Shown one piece after another: positions 28,601-38,190 of a stretch of DNA of 64,000 bases. The DNA comes from Burkholderiales bacterium (GTDB lineage Bacteria; Pseudomonadota; Gammaproteobacteria; Burkholderiales; SG8-39): contig JADGRQ010000005.1 in the NCBI GenBank assembly GCA_017880775.1, positions 132,094 through 196,093 on the forward strand, in the 5' to 3' direction. The number at the start of each line of letters is the position of its first letter. Position 1 is the stretch's first letter. The position numbers were made by a program, and so were the translations under genes. The notes below the pieces were generated by a model, which was not told the origin of the DNA, searched no databases, and was given only the letters and a program-made list of their open reading frames with translations.

Positions 28601-29190
28601 CCCGGCAGCGCACGCGGCAACACGGCGAGTGCCTTCGGCGCCGTTTCGTCGAAGCGACCTGCGACGTCGTAGACGCGCAGCACGTAGAACCAGTCCGCCG
28701 GCGAGCCCGGCGCCGGCGTCCACAACGCCGGTGCATCGAAAACGATCGGCAGCAGCACGCGCGGCGTCTGCTGCAGGTTGTCACCCCTGTGGAACAGGCG
28801 CACTTCGGCGCGGCGGATCCAATGCAGGTAGTTGGCGTAGGCGTGAAACTCTACCGGCTGTTGCTGCACCGGCGTCGTCGGATAGGGCCAGGCGTTCAGC
28901 GCGGGCACGGCGGCGAGCGCATCGAACTTGATCTGGATCTCGGAGCGCTCCAGCGCGACGTCGGCGCAGCGGCTGCGATCCGGCTCGGTGGTGCCGTCGG
29001 CGGGTTCCAGCGGCTGGCCGTCCACGGTGATGCTGAACGGTCGCGCCGCGGCACGGGTTAACGGCGGGCATCGGTTCGTCTCCACGGCGCCCGATGTCGT
29101 GACCGCGGACTGCCTCTCGTCCGCGCCGAGGACATCGAGCGGCAGCGCCAGTACCATCGCGGCAGCGAGCGAGCGAGGCAGGGCACTCAT
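25624..29190 (-). CDS. Large predicted outer-membrane beta-barrel protein, coupled to the DUF11 giant protein
   Basis: 1188 residues from the ATG at 29188-29190. The signal peptide SLAAAMVLALPLDVLGA is followed by an exported N-terminal region of about 250 residues with Ig-like strands (PPVDREGRFAIRQILPSGPHTVEV). The conserved stretch RFYPVYGDDSTTIDDAPTQG leads into a long series of amphipathic strands ending in RGWFINAVGTF, a terminal Phe as in Bam-inserted barrels. The start overlaps the giant-protein stop by 4 bp. It may anchor, export or display its partner; no TonB box or catalytic motif was recognised. Longer open frames reaching 29763 only reflect codon bias. Confidence 0.8.
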   Translation of the reverse strand: MSALPRSLAAAMVLALPLDVLGADERQSAVTTSGAVETNRCPPLTRAAARPFSITVDGQPLEPADGTTEPDRSRCADVALERSEIQIKFDALAAVPALNAWPYPTTPVQQQPVEFHAYANYLHWIRRAEVRLFHRGDNLQQTPRVLLPIVFDAPALWTPAPGSPADWFYVLRVYDVAGRFDETAPKALAVLPRALPGPDKQEADRERLIGWGEGSRNLANIPVSGGTVTVSGKLATSESVIALGEKPPVDREGRFAIRQILPSGPHTVEVRVRDGKGGETMFRRSLSIANEDWFYVAIADLTVGRNNVSGPAQLVTGDTSHYEDRVFVDGRGAFYLKGKIKGEWLLTASADTSEQPLKDLLSNFGSKDPRYLLRRIDPDRFYPVYGDDSTTIDDAPTQGKLYVRLEKGESHVMWGNFQTQWTGSELTAYSRGLYGANLLWKSDPATSFGERRSQVNAFAAEPGTIAARDEFRGTGGSLYYLRHQDITQGAERIWVEIRDKDSGIVLERRQLQPALDYEVNWLQGRIALSAPLPSTADGSTLVQTGSLAGYPAWLVVTYEYAPGLTAVDSLAYGLQASHWLNDYVRLGVTGYRQGDAGARQTLEGLNATLRYKPGTWLRVETARSSGAGTTQLSSISGGYDFNQTASTGEAAVARRVEAAADFAEMFEGGRGRLQAYWQDREQGYSAPGLLTPGEAVTQKGLKADIALTERTSLLVKADSRDSATQGVDAIEVNLRHRIAAEWSVGVGARADERRNNVPNASPILSENGARTDAVARLEYKPLRATQAGETPVAENWEAYGYGQNTLATNGTRTGNDRIGVGGLWRYSERLKFGAELSGGDGGAGAKLTGDWQMDDRSNSYLQYALETDNPDALVRGSHGTWVSGGRYRASESATLFSETRATHGAGPVGMTQAFGLDLAPIDRWTLGTKFEFGTVSDPLAGDLKRRAMGMSVAYRQEKTKFASLLEYRTDTSADEQRTTWLTRSSLGWQTQPDWRAQLKLNASISESSKGAFYDGRFVEFVSGAAYRPVMNDRWNALLKYTYFYDLPSPGQVSASGVLADYSQRSHVVSADVMHDVIPSLTLGAKLGVRMGELRDNRVDGPWFSSLATLIVLRADWHVVREWDAVVEARRLAAREAADARSGLLVAVYRRVAEHLKAGVGYNFTNFSDNLTDLSYRSRGWFINAVGTF

Positions 29191-32100
29191 CGTTTGCCCC
29201 CTCCGACCAGTTCGTCCTCCACGATGAGGGCGTAGCCTGGCTTGACCGAAGTCCAGCGCGTGAACATGGCTTCGGTCAGGCGCTTGACGCGATCGCGCGC
29301 GGCCGCATCGCCGTCCGCGCCGACGCGATAGGCGAGGCGCAGCACCGAAGGCGCCTGCATGAGCGTCTGCGGCAGGGCCTCGAAACGCCTGGCCCACTCG
29401 GGCTTGAGTTCGCCACCCGCGAAAGCCTCGTCGGCAAGTTCGACCCTCACCACGCGATGGATGGCGGCGCCGAAGTTGAGCTTCGCCGCCTTGCCGCGCG
29501 TCAGCCGTACATCGCCCGGGTTCTGCGTGGTGAGGCGATAGCCCGATGGCAACGTGCGTACGTCGAGCTTCATGACGAAGTTCGAGCCGCGATCCGGGTC
29601 CGGTATTTCCGGACAGGTGACGTGGAAGCGCCCTTGCGCGTCGCTGGTGACGAGCAACCCGCGCGCGGTGGCGATCCGCACGTTGGGGATGCCCGGTTCG
29701 CCATCGTCCTGGTAGCCGTTGGCGTTCTTGTCGTCGAAGACCTTGCCGATGATGTCGGAGCAATCGAACGTGGGGTCGGGCGCGACGCGCACCGTTGCCA
29801 GCGCGACGTTCGAGACCAGGCTCGAGACGAGGTTGTTGATCGCCCAGCTCTGGTTGTTGTAGTCGCCCTCGCCCACGCCGCTGCCGACGACCAGCACCAG
29901 CTTGAAGACCTTGCGTTCGCCCGGCGCGAAGCTCAAGTTGGGCCAGGTCAGCGTGCGGCCCGCGACCTGCGGCTCGAGCGCCGCGCCATTCAGGTTGGCC
30001 GAGCCGGTGCGGTATCGAAAGCCGGGCGGGATCTGGTCGATGACGTTGATGTTGGTCAGCAGCGCCGCGAGCGTGTTGGTCGCTGCGACGGTGTAGGGAA
30101 TCAGGTCACCGCGCGCGACCAGCGTCATCGGCGTGGTCTTCTGCATGATGATCGCGCCGCCCAGCACCGGGTCCACCGGCAGGTGGTTGTTCAGCGTGTC
30201 GGCGGAAACGCCCGGCGTGAGACCGAACGAGAAAAAGTACTGCGTCGTGCCCGAGCCACCCGCTACGATGCCGGGACAGGCCGCCGGCGTGTGCGCAGGC
30301 GTGCCAACGACTGGCGGGATGTTCGACGACTGGACCAGCGCCGGCGCGGGCACTGCGCCCACCGTGACGATGCCGGCGCAGGGCGGAATGATGGTCGAAT
30401 TGGTCGGCGTGTATCCGGGCGGTGCCGTGAGCGAGAGCGTGTAGACGCCGGCGGGCGCCGTCGGAATCAGCAGAAACTGGTAGAGGCCGTCGGCCGCAAC
30501 GACCTGGGATTGATTTGCGGCGCCACCGGCGAGGTGCAACGCGGCGTTGAAGCCGCCCGGGCCCGCGATTGCAACCGTGGCGCCCGCCACCGGCTGGCGC
30601 GTGATCGAATCGTAGACGATGCCCGAGGGATCGAGCGGCAGGCTCTGGCTGACGACATTGTCGCCGGAATTGAATTGCAGATTGCGGATCGTGGCGTAAG
30701 TGAGGTCTACCCCGGCCCGCGCCGAAATGGGTCTGCCATAGACCAGCCGGGTCTGCGGATGGCGGAATCGGATCTCATAGCGGTCGGTAGCGTCGGCGGG
30801 CACATTCGGCAGCAGGCCCGTGAACGCGTAAGCGCCGGCGGCATCGGTGGTGGTCTGCGCGATGAGCGTGAAGTTGGCCTGATCGAGCGGATCGATGCGT
30901 TTGATGATCTCGACGATCCAGCCCGATTTGCCCGCTGCGGCCGGCTCGTTGTCGATGCGGTCGTGGTTCGAATCGAGCCAGACCCGGCCTGAAACCTGCG
31001 CAGCGGCGTTGACCCGCTCGCCGAAGTTGTAGCCGGTGCCGTTGGCGCCGGCGACGCCGAGGGCGATCGCAGTGATGGAGTCGCCCAGCACCGTCCCGCC
31101 AAGCGTGCCGGCGACATTGGTTCCCTGAGTGAAGCCCGCTGGCTGGGTTTCGCTGAGTGCGTAGCCGCCCGCATTCGGCAGCGGCAGGTCTGCGAAACGG
31201 TAGCTGCCGTCCAACCCCGTGGTCGCGGTGCGGTTGATGGCATTGCCGTTGATGTCGGTGCCGGTGAGCGTGATGGCGACGCCCTGCACGCCTTGTTCAC
31301 CGGCGTCCCGCACGCCGTTGTTGTTGGCGTCGTTGTAAACGGCGCCGGCGAGACTGCCGCCGCGCTCGCCGAAGTCGTAGCCGGCGACAAACGTGGTTCC
31401 CGGCAGCACGATCCCCGTGATGACGTCGTTGCCGAGTACGCCGCCTCCGGTTCCGACCCTGTCGAGTCCATCAGCCCAGGCAGCGGGCTGTTGCTCGGTC
31501 AGCGTGTAGCCCGCGGCATTGCTTTGCGGGACCGCGATGAACGAGTAGGCGCCTGTGGCGCCGGTGATTGCCGTGGTGTTGTACGAACTGCCGCCAATGT
31601 CGGTGCCCGCGAGCGTCACGGTCACATTGGGGATTCCGGTCTCGCCCGCGTCCGACTGGCCGTTGGCGTTCGTGTCCACGTACACCCTGCCCGACAGGCC
31701 GGAGCCGCGTTCTGCAAACAGGTAACCGGTGCCTGCATTGCCGGCGACGACGACAATGCCCGAGATGACATCGTTCACCGCGGTGGAGCCGCCGAGCGAC
31801 CCCGCGGTCTCCGCTCCGTCTGTGAACCCCGCGGGCTGGGTCTCCGTGAGCGTATACGTACCGGGCCGCAGATTGATGAAACTGAAGTTGCCCGATGCAT
31901 CGGTGACGAGCGGCGTGTCGACCGGGCTGCCGAGGTCGTCTGTGCCGGTGAGCCTGACGGTGACGCCGGGCACACCGGGCTCGCCGGGATCGAGCACGCC
32001 GTTGTTGCTGGCGTCGTTGAATACTTTCCCCGCAAGCGACGCTGGTGCCAGATCGGCGAAATTCATGTTGGCAGCCGTGATGCCGAAGCTGGGCATCACG

Positions 32101-35100
32101 ATGTTGGAAATACGGTCGTTCACCGCCGTGCTGCAACCCGCGCAGGCTGCGCCCGCGACGGTGCCGGCCGTTTCGCGCCCGTCGAGAAAGCCTGCCCGCT
32201 GCGTCTCGGTGACGGTGTAGTTGCCGGCGCGCAGGCCAGTGAATTCGTACTGCCCGCTGGCGATGGTGGTCGCGGTCCGATTCACCGCAACATCGTCTCC
32301 GCCGCCCGAAACGCCGTCGGGACCGAAGTCGGTACCCGTGAGCGTGATGGTCACGCCCGCGATGCCGGCCTCGCCGGCGTCGAGCACGCCGTTGTTGTTG
32401 GCGTCCGAATAGACGAAACCCGATACCACGTTACCGTCGTGCTCGCCGAAGAGATACCCGGTCGCAGTGCTGTTGCCGGCGAGCTGGATGCCGGTGATGG
32501 CGTCGCTGCCGAAGCCGTTGTTCGCGACCGCACCGCAGCTCGCCGTGCCGCAGCCGGTGCCCGGTGAGTCCCTGCCGTCGAAGAAATTGACCGGCTGCGT
32601 CTCGGTCAGCGTGTAACCGGCGCCATCGCTCGGGCTCAGGTCGCTGAAGCTGAACACGCCGCTTGCGTTGGTGACGCTAGTCAGGCTCACCGCATTGCCG
32701 AAGGCGTCGGTGCCGGTGAGCGCAACGGTCGTGCCGGGAATGCCGTTTTCGCCGCCGTCGATGGCGCCGTTGTTGTTGTTGTCGCGATACACCGTTCCGG
32801 CGAGACTGGATCGCTGCACCGTGACCGTTGCGCATTGGTTGGTGTTGTTGGCGAGGTTCGGGTCGACCTCGCTCGTCACCGCAGTGGCGCAGTTCTGGGT
32901 GGTTCCGCCGGCGGGGAAGGTGTTGACGCGCACCGGCACCGTGAGCGTGACGGTCTTAGCGTTGCGCAGCAGGCCGAAGTTGCAGGAAAGATTCTGGCCG
33001 CTGGTCGAGCAGGTGCCGCTGCCGCCGTCGTTGTTGGTCCACGACGGCGCCGCGCCGAAGAAGGCCATGCCCGCGGGAATCGTGTCGGTGAGCGTAGTCT
33101 GCTGGCTGTCGCCGGGACCGTTGTTCACCACGGTGATGATCCAGTTGAATGGCTGGCGCAACTGGACCGGGTTGGCCGAGACCGCCTTGCTCGCCGTCAG
33201 GTCGGCGCGCACCCGGACGGTGGTGTTCTCGGTCACGGCGTTGTTGGCGGGATTCGAGTCCGTCTCGTTGGTCGTGACCGTCGCCGAGTTGCCGTAGGTG
33301 TCGCCGTTCGGCACCGGCAGGTCCTCGACGCGGAAAGTCAGGTAGCGGGTGAGCGTCGTGTTGGCTGCAATGTTGGCGCCAATGGTGCAGAGCGTCGTCA
33401 ACGACCCCGTCGTCAGCACGCCGGTGTTGGTGCAGATGCCGGTATCGGCGCCGCCGGGCGCGGTGGCGGCACCGAGCAACGTGATCCGCTTGCCTGACGG
33501 CGGCGTCATCACGTCGGTGAACGTCAAGCCGGTGGCAAGCGAAGGTCCGCGGTTGGTGATCCGTATCGCGTAGGTGATGAGGTTGATGAGGTTGCCCGGC
33601 GGCGCGGTCGGATCGAAACCGAGCGGATCCGGCCCCGCGGGTGCCGCGTCGCTGATGTTGATCAACGCATCGAGCGAGGCCGGATTCACTGTCAGCGTCG
33701 CCTGCTTCGAGTTGTTGCCAAAGTCCGTGCCGTCGGCTTTCTCCTGCGTCGTGGTGCTCACCGTCCCGGTATCGGCGAGCGAGCGCACGGCAACTCCGGG
33801 CTGCCAGTTGGGCATCAGCGTGACGGTGACCGTCTCGCTTTGCGCATTGGCGAACGAGCCCCAGGTGCAGGTCAGATTGTTGCCCACCGGGGCGCCGCAG
33901 ACCCCGCCGCCGGTTGCCGCGGCAGAAATGAAGGTGAAGTTGCAGTCCGTGCTGCCGGCCGCGCAGAGGTTGTCGACCAGGCTGACGTTCGCGGCAGCCG
34001 ACGGACCGTTGTTGCGCACCGTGATGATGTAGATGGCCTCGGTACCGGCGAGCACGGTGCCGGAGGCAGGCGTCTTCGAGACCACTTCCACGTCGGCGTT
34101 GGACTGGACGGAGACCGCGACCGACGCGCTGTTGTTGGCGGGATTGGGATCGCCGAGCGTCGTGGAGGTCACGCTCGCGGTGTTGGTGAACGCGCCGTCG
34201 GACAACGGCCGCGCGACCTGGATCGTGAAAACTGCCTGGTCGCCCTGCAGCAGCGTGCCGCCGGTCTGGGTGCAGCTGACGGTTGCGCCCGTCGTGCAGC
34301 TGAAGGTTGCGGTCGACGTAACAGAGACGACAATCCCTGAGACCACGACACCGGTGGTTCCGGGCGTCGGCGAGCGCGAGAAGAATCCCGGGATCGCGTC
34401 GGTGATCTGCATGCCGGTCGCGGCGCCGGGGCCGTTGTTCAGCACGGTCAGCGTGTACGTGAGCGCCGATTCACCCGGTTCGAGCGTGGTGTTCCCGTTG
34501 GCCGTGGTAGCGGTCTTGCTCATCTGCAGGTCGGGCGACACCGGTCCGGGAGTCGATGTGACGGTGGTGGGCGCGGCGCAGTTATTGCCGCTGATGCTGT
34601 CGCCCGGGGCCGGCCCGGTGTAAGCGGCGCAAGCGGTGTTGGTGAGAGCACCGGCGACCAGCGCAGTCGTGATGATGTCGAGCGGAGAGGTCGCCGCCCC
34701 GACGGCGAGCGCGGCGCTATAGGTGCAGGTCACTACGTTGGCGGCGGCTGAACAACTCCAGTTGGTGCCGGAAAAGGAAACAAAGCTCTCCGTCCCGGCG
34801 CCCAGCGTGTCCACGATCTGTACCGTGCCCGCGGCTGCCACGCGCGGCCCGTTGTTGGTCACCGTGATGCGGCTGGTCACCTGCGCACCCTGTGCCACCG
34901 GGTTGGGGCTCTTGGTCTTGGTGACAGTGAGGTCGACGCCGTCGGGCAGAACGTTGAAATTGACCGAGCCGCTGTTGTTGCCCGGCGCGGTGTCGGAAAT
35001 ATCGGCGCTCGCGATCGTAGCGGTGTTGCTGAAGGCGGTTAGGCCCGCGACCACCGGCGCGGTGGCGATGATCTGCAGGTCGTCCGTGGCGCCTGCGGAA

Positions 35101-36173
35101 TAGGCCGACGCGCGCGTGCAGGTCACCACGCCGGCCGCTTGGGCGCAGGTCCAGCCGGGCGGCCCCGTGGCAGAGACGAAGCTGAAGCCCGCAGGCAGTG
35201 TGTCGGTGACCGTGATGTTGGTCGCCGGGAAGGGGCCGTTGTTGCGCGGGCTCAGCGTGAAGCTTACGTTCGCGCCGCCCGTGGCCGGGTTCGGTCCGGC
35301 AGTCTTGCTGATCTGCAGGTCGGTACCCGGAGTCACCGTGACGCTGCCGGTCGCGGTGTTGTTCGCGGTCACCGGCTCGGGCGTCGCGGCGGAGATCGTC
35401 ACCGCGTTGGTCGCGGTGCCGGTGGCGGCGCCCGTGACGGTGGTGCGGATCACCACGTCGGGCATCGCGGCGCCGGCAGCAGCCGACGCGCGCGTGCAGG
35501 TCACCACGCCGGCGGCCTGTCCGCAACTCCAGCCCGGCGCGCTCACGATCGACTGGAAGGTCATGGTCGGCGGCAGCGTGTCGCTCAGCGACACGCTCAC
35601 CGCATCGTTCGGCCCCAGGTTCTGCGAGCTGACGGTCCAGTCCACCGTGCCGCCGGCGGCCACGCTGGCCGGCGCGCCTGACTTGGACACGGCCAGGTCG
35701 GCACCGTCGTCGATGGTGGTGGTCTGGTTCAGGCTGTTGTTGGCCGCGTTGGAGTCCGCCGAGGAAGAGGTGACCGTAGCCGTGGCGTTGACCGTGGCGC
35801 CCGTAGCGGCGCCGGTGCGGATGGTGACGGTGACGGTCTGGGCCGACCCGCCCGCAATGGTGCCGAGCAGGTCGCCGAGGGCGCAGGTGACGATGCCGGG
35901 TACCGCGCCGTTATGGCTGCAGCCGGTTCCGGTGGCCGAGACGAACGTGGTGGTCGCCGGCAGCGGCAGCGTGAGCACGACGGCCGTGGCCGTGTCGGCG
36001 GCGTTGTTCTCGACGCGGAGCGTGTAGGTGAACGTTCCGCCCTTGACCGCCGGGTCGGGAAAGTCGGTAAATTGCGAAAGCTGTACGTCGGCAGCGCGCG
36101 TTGCGGTGGCGAAGCCGAGCAGCGCGACGGCGAAAAGCGGCCAGAGAAACCGCCTGCCCTGTTTGCCGATCAT
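29187..36173 (-). CDS. Giant exported protein with DUF11 and SdrD_B-like repeats
   Basis: 2328 residues from the ATG at 36171-36173. Signal peptide RRFLWPLFAVALLGFATATRA, cleaved near residue 27. About eight DUF11 repeats span 28-1120, each with a DLxxSKT-type start and an NNGP motif. Six SdrD_B-like repeats span about 1124-1848, each starting G.V..D.N.NG..D.GE.GI.GV.. A variant repeat region, another DUF11 domain (about 2007-2130), a last SdrD_B-like unit (about 2140-2240) and a tail (2250-2328) weakly like OmpA follow. Such proteins are adhesive or scaffolding surface proteins. There is no LPXTG or PEP-CTERM tail, so attachment probably depends on the coupled barrel protein. Confidence 0.88.
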   Translation of the reverse strand: MIGKQGRRFLWPLFAVALLGFATATRAADVQLSQFTDFPDPAVKGGTFTYTLRVENNAADTATAVVLTLPLPATTTFVSATGTGCSHNGAVPGIVTCALGDLLGTIAGGSAQTVTVTIRTGAATGATVNATATVTSSSADSNAANNSLNQTTTIDDGADLAVSKSGAPASVAAGGTVDWTVSSQNLGPNDAVSVSLSDTLPPTMTFQSIVSAPGWSCGQAAGVVTCTRASAAAGAAMPDVVIRTTVTGAATGTATNAVTISAATPEPVTANNTATGSVTVTPGTDLQISKTAGPNPATGGANVSFTLSPRNNGPFPATNITVTDTLPAGFSFVSATGPPGWTCAQAAGVVTCTRASAYSAGATDDLQIIATAPVVAGLTAFSNTATIASADISDTAPGNNSGSVNFNVLPDGVDLTVTKTKSPNPVAQGAQVTSRITVTNNGPRVAAAGTVQIVDTLGAGTESFVSFSGTNWSCSAAANVVTCTYSAALAVGAATSPLDIITTALVAGALTNTACAAYTGPAPGDSISGNNCAAPTTVTSTPGPVSPDLQMSKTATTANGNTTLEPGESALTYTLTVLNNGPGAATGMQITDAIPGFFSRSPTPGTTGVVVSGIVVSVTSTATFSCTTGATVSCTQTGGTLLQGDQAVFTIQVARPLSDGAFTNTASVTSTTLGDPNPANNSASVAVSVQSNADVEVVSKTPASGTVLAGTEAIYIITVRNNGPSAAANVSLVDNLCAAGSTDCNFTFISAAATGGGVCGAPVGNNLTCTWGSFANAQSETVTVTLMPNWQPGVAVRSLADTGTVSTTTQEKADGTDFGNNSKQATLTVNPASLDALINISDAAPAGPDPLGFDPTAPPGNLINLITYAIRITNRGPSLATGLTFTDVMTPPSGKRITLLGAATAPGGADTGICTNTGVLTTGSLTTLCTIGANIAANTTLTRYLTFRVEDLPVPNGDTYGNSATVTTNETDSNPANNAVTENTTVRVRADLTASKAVSANPVQLRQPFNWIITVVNNGPGDSQQTTLTDTIPAGMAFFGAAPSWTNNDGGSGTCSTSGQNLSCNFGLLRNAKTVTLTVPVRVNTFPAGGTTQNCATAVTSEVDPNLANNTNQCATVTVQRSSLAGTVYRDNNNNGAIDGGENGIPGTTVALTGTDAFGNAVSLTSVTNASGVFSFSDLSPSDGAGYTLTETQPVNFFDGRDSPGTGCGTASCGAVANNGFGSDAITGIQLAGNSTATGYLFGEHDGNVVSGFVYSDANNNGVLDAGEAGIAGVTITLTGTDFGPDGVSGGGDDVAVNRTATTIASGQYEFTGLRAGNYTVTETQRAGFLDGRETAGTVAGAACAGCSTAVNDRISNIVMPSFGITAANMNFADLAPASLAGKVFNDASNNGVLDPGEPGVPGVTVRLTGTDDLGSPVDTPLVTDASGNFSFINLRPGTYTLTETQPAGFTDGAETAGSLGGSTAVNDVISGIVVVAGNAGTGYLFAERGSGLSGRVYVDTNANGQSDAGETGIPNVTVTLAGTDIGGSSYNTTAITGATGAYSFIAVPQSNAAGYTLTEQQPAAWADGLDRVGTGGGVLGNDVITGIVLPGTTFVAGYDFGERGGSLAGAVYNDANNNGVRDAGEQGVQGVAITLTGTDINGNAINRTATTGLDGSYRFADLPLPNAGGYALSETQPAGFTQGTNVAGTLGGTVLGDSITAIALGVAGANGTGYNFGERVNAAAQVSGRVWLDSNHDRIDNEPAAAGKSGWIVEIIKRIDPLDQANFTLIAQTTTDAAGAYAFTGLLPNVPADATDRYEIRFRHPQTRLVYGRPISARAGVDLTYATIRNLQFNSGDNVVSQSLPLDPSGIVYDSITRQPVAGATVAIAGPGGFNAALHLAGGAANQSQVVAADGLYQFLLIPTAPAGVYTLSLTAPPGYTPTNSTIIPPCAGIVTVGAVPAPALVQSSNIPPVVGTPAHTPAACPGIVAGGSGTTQYFFSFGLTPGVSADTLNNHLPVDPVLGGAIIMQKTTPMTLVARGDLIPYTVAATNTLAALLTNINVIDQIPPGFRYRTGSANLNGAALEPQVAGRTLTWPNLSFAPGERKVFKLVLVVGSGVGEGDYNNQSWAINNLVSSLVSNVALATVRVAPDPTFDCSDIIGKVFDDKNANGYQDDGEPGIPNVRIATARGLLVTSDAQGRFHVTCPEIPDPDRGSNFVMKLDVRTLPSGYRLTTQNPGDVRLTRGKAAKLNFGAAIHRVVRVELADEAFAGGELKPEWARRFEALPQTLMQAPSVLRLAYRVGADGDAAARDRVKRLTEAMFTRWTSVKPGYALIVEDELVGGGKR
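30632..32804 (-). repeat. Block of six SdrD_B-like coding repeats
   Basis: Residues 1124-1848 of the giant protein fall into six units of about 115-125 residues. Most contain GTD after a beta-strand, TETQPAGF or similar, an AVND/GND..I.GI segment and GYLFGE or GY.FGE at the end. The calcium-loop-like D.N.NG..D.GE is kept in the first five units and altered in the sixth (DSNHDRIDNEP). The DNA is similar but not identical between units. Confidence 0.75.
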
Positions 36174-36389
36174 GGAATGCCTGAAGCTTTTGGACCTACA
36201 GGCGCGCCGCTGGGGAACCATACCCATTCTACTGCGAGCGTTTGAAGCGGAGGGTCAGGGGCCGGAGAATTTTTGGCGTCCGTCCGGCGGCACGCGAGGT
36301 TTTGCGCCGCGCGTGCGGAAATAAGTCACGCCCGCCGACGCTTGAGTGCCGGATTGCTGCTGGAAGCGGTCTGGACCGGCGCTTGCTTG

Positions 36390-37139
36390 CTAGTGCCCGA
36401 GTATCTGCGACAGGAACAGCTTCGCACGCTCGGTCTGCGGCGAATCGAAGAACGCCTGCGGCGAGGCGGTTTCGACGATCTCGCCCTGGTCCATGAACAC
36501 CACGCGGTCTGCCACGGTCTTCGCGAAACCCATTTCGTGCGTCACCACCAGCATGGTCATGCCTTCGCGCGCGAGTTCGATCATCACGTCAAGCACTTCC
36601 TTGATCATCTCGGGGTCGAGAGCGGACGTGGGCTCGTCGAACAACATCACCTTCGGTTTCATGGCGAGCGCGCGCGCGATCGCCACGCGCTGCTGCTGGC
36701 CGCCGGAGAGTTGCGCCGGGTACTTGCGCGCCTGCTCGGGGATGCGCACGCGCGCCAGCAGTTGCATCGCCAGTTCTTCGGCTTCCCGCTCCGGGACCTG
36801 CTTCACCCATATTGGCGCAAGCGTCAGGTTCTCCATCACGGTGAGATGCGGAAACAGGTTGAACTGCTGGAACACCATGCCGACTTCGCGCCGTATCGCT
36901 TCCACCGCCTTCGCGTCGTCGCTCATCTCGATGCCGTCCACCGCGACGCGGCCGGACTGATGCGTCTCCAGCCGGTTGATCAGGCGGATCATCGTGGATT
37001 TGCCCGAGCCCGAGGGGCCGCAGACGACGATCTTCTCGCCGCGCGCGACCGACAGGTTGATGTTCCTCAACACCTGGAACGCATCGAACCACTTGTTCAC
37101 CGCTGAGAGCTCGATCATCGGTACGCCTGCGTCAGTCAT
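36390..37139 (-). CDS. aapP: Polar amino acid ABC transporter ATPase (AapP/GlnQ-like)
   Basis: 249 residues. Walker [10 protein letters not shown] near residue 41, Q-loop [14 protein letters not shown], signature [15 protein letters not shown], Walker [15 protein letters not shown] and switch His in VVTHEMGFA, all canonical for the PAAT family. It overlaps the AapM-like gene by 8 bp and is the last gene of the aapJQMP operon. The 216 bp from here to the giant gene contain no recognised gene and should hold that gene's promoter. Confidence 0.93.
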   Translation of the reverse strand: MTDAGVPMIELSAVNKWFDAFQVLRNINLSVARGEKIVVCGPSGSGKSTMIRLINRLETHQSGRVAVDGIEMSDDAKAVEAIRREVGMVFQQFNLFPHLTVMENLTLAPIWVKQVPEREAEELAMQLLARVRIPEQARKYPAQLSGGQQQRVAIARALAMKPKVMLFDEPTSALDPEMIKEVLDVMIELAREGMTMLVVTHEMGFAKTVADRVVFMDQGEIVETASPQAFFDSPQTERAKLFLSQILGH

Positions 37140-38190
37140 TGCGGATCATCCTCGCCTGCGTGCCGGGCCCGAGGTCGCGCTCGAGCCCCTGGCTGTAGCG
37201 CGACATGGTGTAGCAGAAGATGAAGTAGACCACGGAAGCGAAGATGTACGCCTCGACGCCGAACCCGGTCCAGGCCGGCTCCTGCAGCGACACCTTGATC
37301 GTGGTCAGCAGGTCGAACAGGCCGATGATCACCACCAGCGAGGTGTCCTTGAAGAAGGCGATGAAAGTGTTGACCAGCGGCGGGATCGAGATCTTCAGCG
37401 CCTGCGGCAGGATGACGAGGCCAGTCTTCCTCCAGTACGGGAGCGACAGCGCGTCGGCCGCCTCGTACTGCCCGCGCGGGATCGCCTGCAGCCCGCCGCG
37501 CACCACTTCCGCGAGGTAGGCTGCGGCGAACATGATCATTGCGATCTGCGCGCGCAGCAGCTTGTCGATGCTGACCCCCTCGGGCAGGAACAGCGGCAGC
37601 ATTACCGAGGCCATGAACAGCAGGCTGATCAGCGGCACGCCGCGGATCAGCTCGATGTAGCCGACGCAGAAACCCTTCACGACGGGCAACTCGGAGCGCC
37701 GGCCCAGCGCGAGCAGGATTGAGATCGGAAACGCGAACGCCAGGCCGAAGGTGGCCAGCAGCAGCGTGAGCAGCAATCCGCCCCAGCGCTCGTTTTCCAC
37801 GTAGCGCAGGCCGAATACGCCGCCCCACATCAGCACGCCGACCAGCGCGAGGCCGACCATCCAGTAGAGCGCGAGGCGCGGCCGCCAGAACCTCCGTAGC
37901 GCGCTCACGGTGTAGAGCGCAAGCATGATCAGGATGCCGAGCGCCGGGCGCCAGTGTTCCTCGTACGGGTAGGTGCCGAAGAGGATGAAACGATGCTTCT
38001 CGGCGATGAATGCCCAGCAGGCGCCTTCGCCTTTGGCTGCGTGGCAGGCCTTGGAATCCCCCGACCAGACCGCGTCGAGGAAGGCCCAGTCGACGAACGG
38101 CGGAAGCGTCTTCCACGCGAAGTACAGCACGAGCAGCGTGAGCAGCGCGTTCGGCCAGCTCGAAAACAGGTTCTTTCTCAGCCAGCTCAT
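37132..38190 (-). CDS. aapM: General amino acid ABC transporter permease (AapM-like)
   Basis: 352 residues. The long N-terminal extension with several extra helices ([20 protein letters not shown]) and the C-terminal permease domain ([19 protein letters not shown], then [23 protein letters not shown]) are typical of AapM. It overlaps both aapQ (4 bp) and aapP (8 bp), showing tight coupling. With AapQ it forms the membrane channel. Confidence 0.92.
   Translation of the reverse strand: MSWLRKNLFSSWPNALLTLLVLYFAWKTLPPFVDWAFLDAVWSGDSKACHAAKGEGACWAFIAEKHRFILFGTYPYEEHWRPALGILIMLALYTVSALRRFWRPRLALYWMVGLALVGVLMWGGVFGLRYVENERWGGLLLTLLLATFGLAFAFPISILLALGRRSELPVVKGFCVGYIELIRGVPLISLLFMASVMLPLFLPEGVSIDKLLRAQIAMIMFAAAYLAEVVRGGLQAIPRGQYEAADALSLPYWRKTGLVILPQALKISIPPLVNTFIAFFKDTSLVVIIGLFDLLTTIKVSLQEPAWTGFGVEAYIFASVVYFIFCYTMSRYSQGLERDLGPGTQARMIRND

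Noticed and set aside
29191..29763. Upstream extension of the beta-barrel protein frame
   Set aside because: It overlaps the 3' end of the giant gene in another frame and would hide the signal peptide, which begins at 29190.
30632..32804. Repeat block as a CRISPR array or minisatellite
   Set aside because: Repeats are about 350 bp, in frame and coding for SdrD_B-like domains, with no short identical repeats or uniform spacers.
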